64,000 bases of DNA, from assembly GCF_011040385.1 (NCBI RefSeq), contig NZ_JAAIKB010000001.1, positions 434,001 to 498,000 of the forward strand. The letters are read 5' to 3'. The stretch is from Falsiroseomonas algicola. Lineage in GTDB: Bacteria > Pseudomonadota > Alphaproteobacteria > Acetobacterales > Acetobacteraceae. Positions 28,143 through 36,206 of this stretch are shown piece after piece; within the stretch, counting starts at the first letter, position 1, and the number at the start of each line of letters is the position of its first letter. The position numbers and the translations under genes were made by a program. The notes beneath the pieces are model-generated. The model saw nothing but the letters and a program-made list of their open reading frames with translations, did not search any database and was not told the origin of the DNA.

Positions 28143-29063
28143 ATGCGCGTCCTGCTCCTGCTCTCCATCCTGCTCACGGCGCCTGCCGCGGCGCAGGAGA
28201 CCGTCGCCCTCAAGCCGCTGTCGATGGTGGAGGACTCCGTCGTGCGGCTCTCCGACCTGTTCGAGACCAATGGGCCCCGCGCCGCCGTCGTGCTGGGCCC
28301 CGCCCCGGCGCCCGGCCAGCGCCAGGTGGTGGAGGCGGCGCAGCTGATGGCCATTGCGCGGCAGAACGGCATCGCCTGGCGCCCGACCGGCGGCGCGGAC
28401 CGCGTGGTGCTGGAACGCCCCGGCCGCGCGGTGGAGCGGGAGGAGGTGCTGGTCCTGCTGCGCAACGCCTTGCGGCCCCAGGGCGTGGACCCGCAGGCCG
28501 AGATCGACCTGCTGAACTTCAGCGCGCCGCTCGTGCCGCTGGCGGCCTTCGCCCAGCTGGCGGTGGAACAGGCGGTGATCGACCCGGTGGCGCAGCGCTT
28601 CTCCGCGACGCTGGTGGTGGCGGCGGATGGCATGGCGACGCAGCGCCAGCGCGTCACGGGCCGCATCCAGCCGACCGTCGCCGTGCTGGTGGCGACACGG
28701 CGCCTCGCGATCGGGGAGGTGCTGGGCCCGCATGACGTGCGGCTGGTGCGCATGCCCGCCGGGCGCCTGCGTCCGGGCGTGGCGGAGCGGCCAGAGCAGG
28801 CGCTGGGCCAGGCGGTGCGCCGCCCGACCATGGCCGAGCAGCCGCTGATGCTGGCCGATCTCACGCAACCGCTGGCGGTCGAACGGGGGGCGACGGTGAC
28901 AATGCTCTACGACATCCCCGGCATGGCGCTGACGGCGCAGGGCCGGGCCATGGAGGGTGCCGCGCGCGGCGCGGTGGTGCCGGTGATGAATCTCAGCAGC
29001 CGCATCGTGGTGGAGGCGCAGGTCATCGCGCCCGGTCGCGTCCGCGTGGGGCCCGGCCGATGA
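28143..29063 (+). CDS. flgA: P-ring assembly chaperone FlgA
   Basis: The 306-residue product from ATG 28143 has a signal peptide (MRVLLLLSILLTAPAAAQ). GTG 28134, overlapping the flgG stop, is an alternative start. The C-terminal SAF-type chaperone region contains TVAVLVATRRLAIGEVLGPH, DVRLVRMPAGRLRPG and GATVTMLYDIPGMALTAQGR. FlgA helps periplasmic FlgI assemble the P ring. Confidence 0.9.
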   Translation: MRVLLLLSILLTAPAAAQETVALKPLSMVEDSVVRLSDLFETNGPRAAVVLGPAPAPGQRQVVEAAQLMAIARQNGIAWRPTGGADRVVLERPGRAVEREEVLVLLRNALRPQGVDPQAEIDLLNFSAPLVPLAAFAQLAVEQAVIDPVAQRFSATLVVAADGMATQRQRVTGRIQPTVAVLVATRRLAIGEVLGPHDVRLVRMPAGRLRPGVAERPEQALGQAVRRPTMAEQPLMLADLTQPLAVERGATVTMLYDIPGMALTAQGRAMEGAARGAVVPVMNLSSRIVVEAQVIAPGRVRVGPGR

Positions 29064-29785
29064 AGGCCCGCCTTGCCCTGCTCGCCCTGCTGGCCCTGCC
29101 GGCCTGCGAGCGCCTGTCGGAAGTGGGCCGTCCGCCTGCCCTGGCAGCGATCGAGAACCCGACCGCGGATCCCCGCTGGCGCCCCGTCTCCATGCCCATG
29201 CCGGCGCCGCAGGAGCCGACCTCCGGCGCCAACAGCCTGTGGCGCCAGGGCAGCCGCACCTTCCTGCGCGACCAGCGCGCGGCGGCGGTGGGTGACCTGG
29301 TGACGGTGCTGGTCTCCATCGCCGATGAGGCACAGCTGCAGAACCGGACGGAGCGGGAGCGCGACGGCACGGATACGCTCGGCCTGCCGCGCCTGCTGGG
29401 GCTGGAGACCTCGCTGACCCGCCTGCTGCCCAACGCCATCGACCCCAGCGCGCTGGTGCAGACCAATGGCGCGCAGACCAGCACGGGCACCGGCACGGTG
29501 CGGCGGACGGAGACGGTGACGCTGCGCGTGGCCGCGACGGTCGCGCAGGTGCTGCCCAACGGGAACCTGGTGGTGGCCGGGCGGCAGCAGGTGCGGGTGA
29601 ATGCGGAGCTGCGGGACCTCCAGGTCAGCGGCATCATCCGCCCGCAGGACATCGCCAGCGACAACACGGTGAAGCATGACCGGCTGGCGGAGGCCCGCAT
29701 CGCCTATGGCGGCCGCGGCACGCTGTCCGACCTCCAGCAGCCGCGGATCGGGCAGCAGATCCTGGATATCATCCTGCCTTTCTGA
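29060..29785 (+). CDS. flgH: flagellar L-ring lipoprotein FlgH
   Basis: The 241-residue lipoprotein has a signal peptide ending in the lipobox LPAC (Cys 16). SLWRQGSRTFLRDQRAAAVG and DLVTVLVSI lie in the middle, with NLVVAGRQQVRVNAELRDLQ and VSGIIRPQDIASDNTV near the C-terminus, all FlgH hallmarks. Its ATG overlaps the flgA stop by 4 bases. Confidence 0.95.
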   Translation: MKARLALLALLALPACERLSEVGRPPALAAIENPTADPRWRPVSMPMPAPQEPTSGANSLWRQGSRTFLRDQRAAAVGDLVTVLVSIADEAQLQNRTERERDGTDTLGLPRLLGLETSLTRLLPNAIDPSALVQTNGAQTSTGTGTVRRTETVTLRVAATVAQVLPNGNLVVAGRQQVRVNAELRDLQVSGIIRPQDIASDNTVKHDRLAEARIAYGGRGTLSDLQQPRIGQQILDIILPF

Positions 29786-29825
29786 CCGGGTTGGCCTGAC
29801 CACAAACGCTTGGGGGGGTCTACGG

Positions 29826-29965
29826 GGGGCTCGCCCCCCGTTCCGCCCCGCATGTAGGGTTGGCGTCGCGGCTACGTGCGGGGCGGAAAAACGGCTTGGG
29901 GCTCGCCCCCCGTTCCGCCCCGACTGTAGGGTTGGTGTCGCGGCTACAGTCGGGGCGGACAAAGC
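29826..29965. repeat. 72-bp tandem repeat, two units, each with a covarying hairpin
   Basis: Two units (29826-29897 and 29898-29965) share GGGGCTCGCCCCCCGTTCCG starts and a 14-base loop beginning GGTTGG. Unit 1 folds at 29843-29886 (14 of 15 standard pairs plus one G·T-type pair). Unit 2 folds at 29915-29958 with a perfect 15-bp stem. The inner stem bases differ between units by paired substitutions. It lies between flgH and the YedK-like gene. Confidence 0.8.
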
Positions 29966-30691
29966 ATGTGCGGGCGATTCTTCTTGCAGCGGGACCCGGC
30001 GGGGCTGGCGCGGTACTTCGAGACCCAGAACCCCACGCCGAACCACGCCGCCTCCTGGAACATCGCCGTGACGCAGGAGAGCCTGGTGGTCCGCCGCCAT
30101 CCCGAGGGCGCCCGGCATCTCGATTCGCTCCGCTGGGGCCTGGTGCCGTCCTGGGCCAAGGACACCAAGGATGCGGCGAAGCTGATGAACGCCCGCGCCG
30201 ACGGGATCGCGGAGAAGCCCTCCTTCCGCGAGGCCTTCCGCAAGCGCCGCTGCCTGGTGCCGATGGACGGCTTCTACGAATGGCGGAAGGCAGAGGACGA
30301 CACCAAGCAGGCCTATGCGGTGGCGCTGGCCACGGGCGAACCGATGGCCGTCGCCGGGCTCTGGGAGGGCTGGAAGCAGCCGGATGGCAGCTGGCTGCGC
30401 ACCTTCACCGTCATCACGACCGAGGCGAATGAGAAGCAGGCCCTGGTGCACCACCGCATGCCGGTGATCCTGCCGCCGGAGGTATGGGACGCCTGGCTGG
30501 GCGCCGAGCCGGCGGAGCCGGAAGACCTGCAGGAATTGCTGGTCCCCTGCCCGGCGGAGGAACTGGCGATCTGGCCGGTGGACAACCGCGTGGGGAAGGT
30601 GGCGGAGAATGATCCCCGCCTGCTGAAGCGCGACCCGGCGGCGAAGCCGCCGCCGGAGCTTGATGACGAGCCGCCCGATCTGACGGGCTGA
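29966..30691 (+). CDS. SOS response-associated peptidase (YedK/HMCES-type)
   Basis: The 241-residue protein starts with the catalytic Cys2 (MCGRFFLQRDPAGLARYF). SLRWGLVPSWAKDTKDAAKL and MNARADGIAEKPSFREAFRK follow, with RRCLVPMDGFYEWRK and VHHRMPVILPPE later. The family crosslinks to abasic sites in single-stranded DNA through Cys2; the Asn of NARAD, the Glu of GFYEW and the His of HHRMP are present. It is unrelated to the flagellar genes around it. The tandem hairpin repeat ends at its start codon. Confidence 0.95.
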   Translation: MCGRFFLQRDPAGLARYFETQNPTPNHAASWNIAVTQESLVVRRHPEGARHLDSLRWGLVPSWAKDTKDAAKLMNARADGIAEKPSFREAFRKRRCLVPMDGFYEWRKAEDDTKQAYAVALATGEPMAVAGLWEGWKQPDGSWLRTFTVITTEANEKQALVHHRMPVILPPEVWDAWLGAEPAEPEDLQELLVPCPAEELAIWPVDNRVGKVAENDPRLLKRDPAAKPPPELDDEPPDLTG

Positions 30692-30702
30692 CCCCCCGCC
30701 CC

Positions 30703-30742
30703 TAGAGCACGATCCGTCCAGTTGGACGGATCTCGTGCTCTA
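30703..30742. repeat. palindromic repeat TAGAGCAC…GTGCTCTA
   Basis: Arms TAGAGCACGA-TCCGTCCA and its complement (with a 2-base bulge) flank a GT centre. It stands 11 bases past the YedK-like stop codon. Confidence 0.7.
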
Positions 30743-30756
30743 GAAGCTATTGTTTC

Positions 30757-30807
30757 TAAAGCACAAAATCCGATCAAGCTGATTCAGCTTGATCGGATAG
30801 TGCTTTA
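30757..30807. repeat. palindromic repeat TAAAGCAC…GTGCTTTA
   Basis: A second palindrome with arms TAAAGCAC and TCCGATCAAGCTGA, and their complements, lies 14 bases after the first. Outer arms resemble those of the first copy (TAGAGCAC/TAAAGCAC) while inner arms differ. It may also act as a terminator for the convergent dksA gene. Confidence 0.7.
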
Positions 30808-30846
30808 TCGCCCGCCGCGCAAAGGGGGATGCGTCAGCCGGCCCGG

Positions 30847-31263
30847 TCAGTCGTCGCGGTGGACGCGCTCCATGCGCTCATGGCGCTCCTGCGCCTCGAT
30901 GCTCAGCGTGGCGATCGGGCGGGCCTCCAGCCGGCGAAGGCCGATGGGTTCGCCGGTTTCCTCGCAATAGCCGTAGGTGCCGTTCTCCACCCGCTCCAGC
31001 GCCTGGTCGATCTTGGAAATCAGCTTGCGGGCGCGATCGCGGGTGCGCAGTTCCAGCGCCCGGTCGGTCTCGACGCTCGCACGGTCGGTCAGGTCGGCCT
31101 CGATGATGCCGCCCTGGCCCATGGAGGACAGGGTCTCGCCCGCCTCCCGCAGCAGCTCTCCCCTCCACTTCAACAGCTTCTGCCGGAAATACTCCAGCTG
31201 AAGGGGGTTCATGAATTCTTCGTCGCTCGACGGACGGTAATCCGGCGGCAGGGTTACGAGCAT
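30847..31263 (-). CDS. dksA: RNA polymerase-binding transcription factor DksA
   Basis: The 138-residue protein has the N-terminal YRPSSDEEFMNPLQLEYFRQ segment and a coiled coil (about 22-75). The tip sequence lies near DLTDRASVETDRALELRTRD, with the DxxDxA positions conserved. The C-terminal globular region GTYGYCEETGEPIGLRRLEA RPIATL keeps only one of four zinc-finger cysteines (T, S and A at the others). DksA works with ppGpp on RNA polymerase. It follows fliX on the minus strand, an arrangement known in alphaproteobacteria. Confidence 0.93.
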   Translation of the reverse strand: MLVTLPPDYRPSSDEEFMNPLQLEYFRQKLLKWRGELLREAGETLSSMGQGGIIEADLTDRASVETDRALELRTRDRARKLISKIDQALERVENGTYGYCEETGEPIGLRRLEARPIATLSIEAQERHERMERVHRDD

Positions 31264-31434
31264 GGCTTACTTCCCCAACCTCCGCCGCCCCAGGCCCGGC
31301 GCCCCGGTAGGCGAAAGCGGGCGGACCATAGTGGCGGCCATGGGGGGTGGGCAAGTCGTCATTTGCACGCAAGCCCCTGATGTTTGCCCCTTTTTCAGAT
31401 TGATGAATCGTATGCGGCGATAGGGAGACGGGCG

Positions 31435-31848
31435 TCAGCGCCGCCCGCGCCGCGCCAGTTCGATCCGCGCGCGCACCGCCACCTCGGCCATCACCGCGGC
31501 CAGGGCCGGGTCCAGGCCGGCATCGGTTTCAGCCGCCAGCCGCGAAAGTCGTTCCAACCCAGCGGGATTCTGCTCTCCGTCCAGCAGCGCCAATTGCAGG
31601 TCGCGCAGGTCATCGAGCGTCTCCGCGGCCCGCCGCCGGGCGCGGGCACCGCGCTCCTCCACGGCAGGCGCGCCACCTGACTCCTGCAGGGCGAGCAGGC
31701 TGCCCGGGGGGGCCGCCGCGCCGGCGGCACCCGCTTCCCGGGCCGAGTCGCTCCCGCCCGCTGCCAGGGCGAAGCCACCGGCGGGCCGGCGTGCCCGCCC
31801 GCGGTCGACTGTCCCGATCCCCGCCGGCCGAACCGGTCCCACCGCCAT
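31435..31848 (-). CDS. fliX: flagellar assembly regulator FliX
   Basis: The 137-residue protein starts MAVGPVRPAGIGTVDRGRAR at 31848. It has a Gly/Ala-rich first half and a conserved helical C-terminus (AETLDDLRDLQLALLDGEQN; MAEVAVRARIELARRGRR). Length and layout match FliX, which couples early basal-body assembly to FlbD activity and class III/IV σ54 genes. It is divergent from flgI, as in Caulobacter. No flbD is in the window. Confidence 0.85.
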   Translation of the reverse strand: MAVGPVRPAGIGTVDRGRARRPAGGFALAAGGSDSAREAGAAGAAAPPGSLLALQESGGAPAVEERGARARRRAAETLDDLRDLQLALLDGEQNPAGLERLSRLAAETDAGLDPALAAVMAEVAVRARIELARRGRR

Positions 31849-31920
31849 CCCCTGCTCCTCCACGCCCATCGAACCGGGACGGCGCCAATCCTGCCGCCCC
31901 CTGGTGAAAGCCCTGCCGCG

Positions 31921-31940
31921 CCCCGGCAAAGCCTGCCGCC
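31921..31940. promoter_or_regulatory. imperfect dyad upstream of flgI promoter, FlbD-like
   Basis: CCCCGGCAAAGCCTGCCGCC has a CGGCA/TGCCG dyad and closely resembles the perfect dyad at 26453-26471; it lies 17 bases before the σ54 promoter. The shared pattern suggests a common activator. Confidence 0.4.
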
Positions 31941-31957
31941 CCGACCCGTCCCGAGGG

Positions 31958-31974
31958 CTGGCACGCCGCTTGCG
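31958..31974 (+). promoter_or_regulatory. σ54 promoter of flgI operon
   Basis: CTGGCACGCCGCTTGCG fits YTGGCACG-N4-TTGCW except the last base. It is 50 bases before the flgI GTG and nearly identical to the flgF promoter. Confidence 0.85.
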
Positions 31975-32024
31975 CTAACGGTCCCGCGTCCCGCCACCAG
32001 GACGGCGGCGGCTCGGAGGAGAGC

Positions 32025-33161
32025 GTGGCGACAAAACATTGCCCGAAGATGAGCACGGCGCGGGGCGTGGTTTCCACGCTGCTGCTCATCCTCCTCATCC
32101 TTGCCCCCGGGGTGGCGGCCGCGCAGGTCCGCATTAAGGACATCGCGGATGTCGAGGGGGTGCGCGACAACCAGCTCGTCGGCTACGGGCTGGTGGTCGG
32201 GCTGAACGGCACCGGCGACCGGCTGCGCAGCGCCGTCTTCACCCGGCAATCCCTGATCGGCGTGCTGGAACGCCTGGGCGTGAACACGCGCGACCAGGAA
32301 CGCCAGCTGGATACGCGCAACGTCGCGGCGGTGATGGTCACGGCCAACCTGCCGCCCTTCAGCCGCACGGGGTCGCGGATCGATATCGCGGTCTCCGCGC
32401 TCGGCGATGCCACCAACCTGACGGGCGGCACGCTGCTGGTGACGCCCCTGCTGGGCGCGGATGGGGAGGTCTATGCGGTGGCGCAGGGCGCCATCGTCAC
32501 CGGTGCCGTCTCCGCCCGCGGGGCGGCAGGCTCCGTCACCCGCGGCGTGCCGACCGCCGGGCGCATCGCCAATGGTGCGACGGTGGAACGCGAGATCGCC
32601 TTCCGCTTCGCCGCCACCAACCAGCTGCGCCTGGCGCTGCGCAACCCGGACCTCACGACGGCGCGCCGCATCGCTGCCGCCATCAACCGCTTCGGCGGCG
32701 GCAGCGTCGCCACGGCCAACGACCCGCGCACCGTGACGGTGAACATGACGGGCCGCGATGCCGTCGGCTTCCTGGCAGAGATCGAGCAGCTGCGCGTCGT
32801 GCCCGACCAGATGGCGCGGGTGGTGGTGGAGGAAGCGAGCGGCACCATCGTGATGGGCGCGAATGTGCGCGTCTCCACCGTCGCCATCGCCCAGGGCAAC
32901 CTGACGATCCGCATCACCGAAACGCCCCAGGTCAGCCAGCCCAACCCGCTGTCGAACGGCGAGACGGTCGTTGTCCCCCGCACGAATGTGGAGGTGGATG
33001 ACCAGTCGGAACGCCGGCTCGGCATCCTGCGCGGTGGCGTGACGCTGGAGGAGCTGGTGCGCGGCCTGAACGGCCTCGGCGTCGGCCCCCGCGACCTCAT
33101 CACCATCCTGCAGACCATCAAGGCCGCCGGCGCGCTGCAGGCGGAGCTGGAGGTGCGCTGA
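32025..33161 (+). CDS. flgI: flagellar P-ring protein FlgI
   Basis: The 378-residue product starts at GTG 32025, 4 bases after GGAGGAGAGC; ATG 32049 is an alternative. A signal peptide ends VAAAQ. The mature protein begins VRIKDIADVEGVRDNQLVGY, then GLVVGLNGTGDRLRSAVFT, with LLVTPLLGADGEVYAVAQGA and VVVEEASGTIVMGANVRVST, all standard for FlgI. It forms the periplasmic P ring with help from FlgA. Confidence 0.97.
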   Translation: MATKHCPKMSTARGVVSTLLLILLILAPGVAAAQVRIKDIADVEGVRDNQLVGYGLVVGLNGTGDRLRSAVFTRQSLIGVLERLGVNTRDQERQLDTRNVAAVMVTANLPPFSRTGSRIDIAVSALGDATNLTGGTLLVTPLLGADGEVYAVAQGAIVTGAVSARGAAGSVTRGVPTAGRIANGATVEREIAFRFAATNQLRLALRNPDLTTARRIAAAINRFGGGSVATANDPRTVTVNMTGRDAVGFLAEIEQLRVVPDQMARVVVEEASGTIVMGANVRVSTVAIAQGNLTIRITETPQVSQPNPLSNGETVVVPRTNVEVDDQSERRLGILRGGVTLEELVRGLNGLGVGPRDLITILQTIKAAGALQAELEVR

Positions 33162-33163
33162 CC

Positions 33164-33493
33164 ATGCCCGAACCCACACCCATCGCCACCAGCGGCGCCC
33201 CCACCCTGGCCCGCACGCCACCCAACCCCGCAGCCCTTCGCCGCGCCGCGCAAGACTTCGAGGCGCAGGCGCTCGGCGCCCTGCTGCAGCCGATGTTCCA
33301 GGGGCTGGAGACGAAGGGCCCCTTCGGTGGCGGCGCGGCGGAAGCGCAATGGCGCCCCATGCTGGTGGATGCCATCGCGAAGGACATGACCCGTGCCGGC
33401 GGGCTCGGCCTGGCGGATGCGGTGCTGCGCGAACTCACCCGGCTGGCCGGCGCGTCCGGCCAGCCAACGACCACGGAGAGCACGATCCGATGA
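33164..33493 (+). CDS. FlgJ-like rod-binding protein (no muramidase domain)
   Basis: The 109-residue protein has LRRAAQDFEAQALGALLQPM and GGAAEAQWRPMLVDAIAKDM, matching the rod-binding N-terminal domain of FlgJ (PF10135). The peptidoglycan hydrolase domain found in enterics is absent, as is usual in alphaproteobacteria. It starts 2 bases after flgI and overlaps the next gene by 4 bases. Confidence 0.88.
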   Translation: MPEPTPIATSGAPTLARTPPNPAALRRAAQDFEAQALGALLQPMFQGLETKGPFGGGAAEAQWRPMLVDAIAKDMTRAGGLGLADAVLRELTRLAGASGQPTTTESTIR

Positions 33494-33891
33494 CCATGAT
33501 GCAACCCCTGTTGATCGCCGCCCAGCGCCTGGCGGAGGCGCTGCGCGCGGAGAACGAGGCGCTGGCCAAGCTCGACCTCTCGGCCGCGGCGGCGCTGGCC
33601 GGGCCGAAGAAGCAGGCTTCCGACGCCTTTGCCGCCGCCTTCGACGCGGCGAGCCGCACCGGCGCCCAGACCGAACCGCGCGACCGCGCGCGGGCGGAGG
33701 AACTCGCCGGGCGGCTGCGCGACCTCGGCGTCGAGAACCGGCGCCTGCTGGAACGCGCGATCGACCTGCAATCGCGCGTCATCGAGACCATCGCCGGCGC
33801 CGCCCGCCCGGAACGGCCCGGCACCTATGGGGAGCGTGGCGGCGTGAGGGAGGGGCGGCCCGCGCCGATCTCCCTCACCTCCCGCGCCTGA
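33490..33891 (+). CDS. FlgN-like flagellar chaperone
   Basis: The 133-residue product is mainly helical (LLIAAQRLAEALRAENEALA; LRDLGVENRRLLERAIDLQS) with a disordered tail, as in FlgN export chaperones for hook-associated proteins. The ATGA overlap with the rod-binding gene supports co-expression. Sequence signatures of FlgN are weak, so the name rests partly on size and place. Confidence 0.65.
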   Translation: MTMMQPLLIAAQRLAEALRAENEALAKLDLSAAAALAGPKKQASDAFAAAFDAASRTGAQTEPRDRARAEELAGRLRDLGVENRRLLERAIDLQSRVIETIAGAARPERPGTYGERGGVREGRPAPISLTSRA

Positions 33892-33895
33892 TGGC

Positions 33896-34981
33896 TCAGG
33901 CCGTCGGCCGTCCGGCCCGCACCTGCTGGACGATCCCCGCATTGAACCCGCGATAGGCGGCGCGCGCCAACTCCACCCAGCGCGCCTCCACGGCTTCGAC
34001 CGCGGATTCGCTCCGCGTACCGAAGCCGACCCAGGCGCCGGAGGAGCCGCCGCTGGACCGCATGGTGGCAAAAGGCTCGGCGGAGGCCGCGGGTTCGGTC
34101 ACGCGTGCCCAGCCGATATCGGAGGCGCCCATGCCCGGGCGCCGCGCGGCGTATTGGAGCATGGTGCCAGGCGCGACGGAGAAGGCCGTCGTCGCCTCCG
34201 CATTCGCCGTACCGGCCAGGAGGCTGCGGCCGGAGGAGGAGACGTTCACGTAGTCGAGCCGCAGCAGCGGCGCGAGGACGAGGCCCTGCGACGCATCGGC
34301 GACGCGCTGCAGGGCCTGGTTGCCGCCGATCGCCGCCAGCCCGCCCATACCACCGCCAGCGCCTTCGCCTGACAGCCCGGTAATGAGAGGAGCCTGCGCG
34401 GCGCCCAGCGTGCGCCACGCGGTGCTCTGCCCGCCCAGCATGGTTCCGCCCGCGGAGCCATCGGTCGCGTTGCCGGCGACACGCGGCGCGCTGGTCGCGG
34501 CGGCGGCCGCCTCCTCCGGCGTCGCCACCTCGATCCCCGCCGCGCGAAGCTGTGCGACCAGGTCGGCATGCGCCTCATCGACGATCATCTGGTAGGTCTC
34601 GGGGCGTATGCCCGTGAGGCCCGTGCGCACGCTGGCCGTGCGGGTGCTGCCGCCGCCGAAGCCGCCCATCAGCCCGCCCTGCGACACGGCGCGCGCGTTC
34701 TGGGTATGGATGTAGCTGATGCCGTAGGACGGCACGAAGACCTTGCGCGCGCCGACCAGGTTGGCAGGCATGGTGGAGGAGAAGGCGACCGGAAGTGGCG
34801 CAACCTGCCCCGTCCGCGCCGCGATCGCCTCGGCGCTCGGGCCTCCGGTAGCGGTGGTGGTGCCGGAGGCGAAGCCGCTCTGCGCCGCGACCGATGCGGC
34901 GCCGGAGGCGACCGCGGCGACGCAGCCCGACAGCAGCGGGGCGGCAGCGGCCAGCAGCACGATCCTGACTGATGCAACCAT
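33896..34981 (-). CDS. hypothetical lipoprotein
   Basis: The 361-residue product starts MVASVRIVLLAAAAPLLSGC at 34981, with AAGGAAAC about 9 bases upstream and a lipobox LSGC (Cys 20). It is Ala/Gly/Ser-rich, with a conserved-looking VFVPSYGISYIHTQNARA segment (about 79-96) and YQMIVDEAHADLVAQLRAAG (about 129-148). The C-terminal region reads WVELARAAYRGFNAGIVQQV. It converges on the FlgN-like gene. I recognise no family; an envelope or flagellar outer-ring role would be guesswork. Confidence 0.7.
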   Translation of the reverse strand: MVASVRIVLLAAAAPLLSGCVAAVASGAASVAAQSGFASGTTTATGGPSAEAIAARTGQVAPLPVAFSSTMPANLVGARKVFVPSYGISYIHTQNARAVSQGGLMGGFGGGSTRTASVRTGLTGIRPETYQMIVDEAHADLVAQLRAAGIEVATPEEAAAAATSAPRVAGNATDGSAGGTMLGGQSTAWRTLGAAQAPLITGLSGEGAGGGMGGLAAIGGNQALQRVADASQGLVLAPLLRLDYVNVSSSGRSLLAGTANAEATTAFSVAPGTMLQYAARRPGMGASDIGWARVTEPAASAEPFATMRSSGGSSGAWVGFGTRSESAVEAVEARWVELARAAYRGFNAGIVQQVRAGRPTA

Positions 34982-35105
34982 GGATGTTTCGTTTCCTTCC
35001 CTGAATGAACAGGAGACTAAACCGTAACGATCCGCGCCGCCAAGCCGACGCGCGGCCCCGCCGCATGGACAGCATCGATTTCGCGGCGCAGCATCGCGCG
35101 CATCC

Positions 35106-35657
35106 ATGCTGCGTCGTCACGCCACCTTCATCGTCATCTCGCTGCTCACCCTCTCCGCCGCCGCGGCGGTGCTGCTGCTGCGCGGGGAGGCTGCCTTCCG
35201 CCACGCGATCGAGGCGACCTGGGGCCTGGTCGTCACCGTCGCACCCTCCATCATCGGCGGCCTGCTGCTCTCCGCCGCGCTGCGGCAACTGGTGCCGCCG
35301 GGCGCGCTGGCGCGATGGATGGGCGCGGAGTCCGGGCTGCGCGGGTTGCTGGTGGCGACCGCCGCCGGCATGGCGATGCCCGGCGGGCCGGTCGCCGCCT
35401 TTCCCGTGGTGCTGGTGCTGGCGCAGGCGGGCGCGGATCGCGGCGCGCTGATCGCCTTCGTGCTCGCCTGGTCGCTGAACGGCTTCCAGCGGATCCTGGT
35501 CTGGGAACTGCCGATCCTCGGTCACGATTTCGCGCTGCTGCGCCTGCTCTGCGGCCTGCCCCTGCCCGTGCTGGCCGGGCTCCTCGCCCGCTGGCTGCCC
35601 ATCCGCTGGACGCCGGAGGATGCACCCGCCTTCAAGCCGGCGCCGGACAAGCCATGA
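35106..35657 (+). CDS. small permease, first of a duplicated pair
   Basis: The 183-residue membrane protein has about five spans. It contains GMAMPGGPVAAFPVVLVLAQ and WELPILGHDF, motifs that recur in its neighbour (LPGGPFVAFPLVLGF; WELPILGPRF). Together the two resemble the halves of UPF0718/ArsP-type permeases (PF03773). The substrate is unknown. The stop overlaps the next start (ATGA). Confidence 0.7.
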   Translation: MLRRHATFIVISLLTLSAAAAVLLLRGEAAFRHAIEATWGLVVTVAPSIIGGLLLSAALRQLVPPGALARWMGAESGLRGLLVATAAGMAMPGGPVAAFPVVLVLAQAGADRGALIAFVLAWSLNGFQRILVWELPILGHDFALLRLLCGLPLPVLAGLLARWLPIRWTPEDAPAFKPAPDKP

Positions 35658-36166
35658 CCATCGGTGTCATCGGCATGTGGGTGCTGGCGCTGGGCGCGCT
35701 CTTCCTCTGCTTGCGCCGCAGCCCGACCGTCGCCCGCCGCGCGGTGAACGAGGCCGGCACCTCGCTGGTCCGCGTCGCGCCGGTGATGATGATGGCGCTG
35801 CCGATGGCGGCGTTCGTCTCCGAACTCATCCCGGCCGGCTGGGCGGAGCGCTGGCTGGGGCCTGACAGCGGCGCGGCCGGCGTGGCGCTGGCGACGCTCG
35901 CGGGCAGCGTGCTGCCGGGCGGGCCCTTCGTCGCCTTCCCGCTCGTGCTCGGCTTTCTCAAATCCGGCGCGGGGCCCGCGCAGATGGTGGCGCTGATCTC
36001 GGGCTGGGCCGTGCTCGGGCTGCACCGGACGCTGTCCTGGGAACTGCCGATCCTCGGACCCCGCTTCATCCTGCTGCGTCTCTCGGCGAGCCTGGTGCTG
36101 CCCTTCCTGGCCGGGCTGGCGGCGGAGGCGCTGCTGCCGTTGTTCCCCGGCGCCGGCTTGCGCTGA
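35654..36166 (+). CDS. small permease, second of a duplicated pair
   Basis: The 170-residue membrane protein has about five spans, with LAGSVLPGGPFVAFPLVLGF and VLGLHRTLSWELPILGPRF paralleling the upstream protein. The two probably form a heterodimeric transporter equivalent to one full-length two-repeat permease. Translation is coupled by the 4-base overlap. It ends 40 bases before the RibD-type gene. Confidence 0.7.
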   Translation: MTIGVIGMWVLALGALFLCLRRSPTVARRAVNEAGTSLVRVAPVMMMALPMAAFVSELIPAGWAERWLGPDSGAAGVALATLAGSVLPGGPFVAFPLVLGFLKSGAGPAQMVALISGWAVLGLHRTLSWELPILGPRFILLRLSASLVLPFLAGLAAEALLPLFPGAGLR

Positions 36167-36206
36167 CGCGGGCGCCGTTGCGGTCAAGCCGCCGCTTCGG
36201 CATAGC

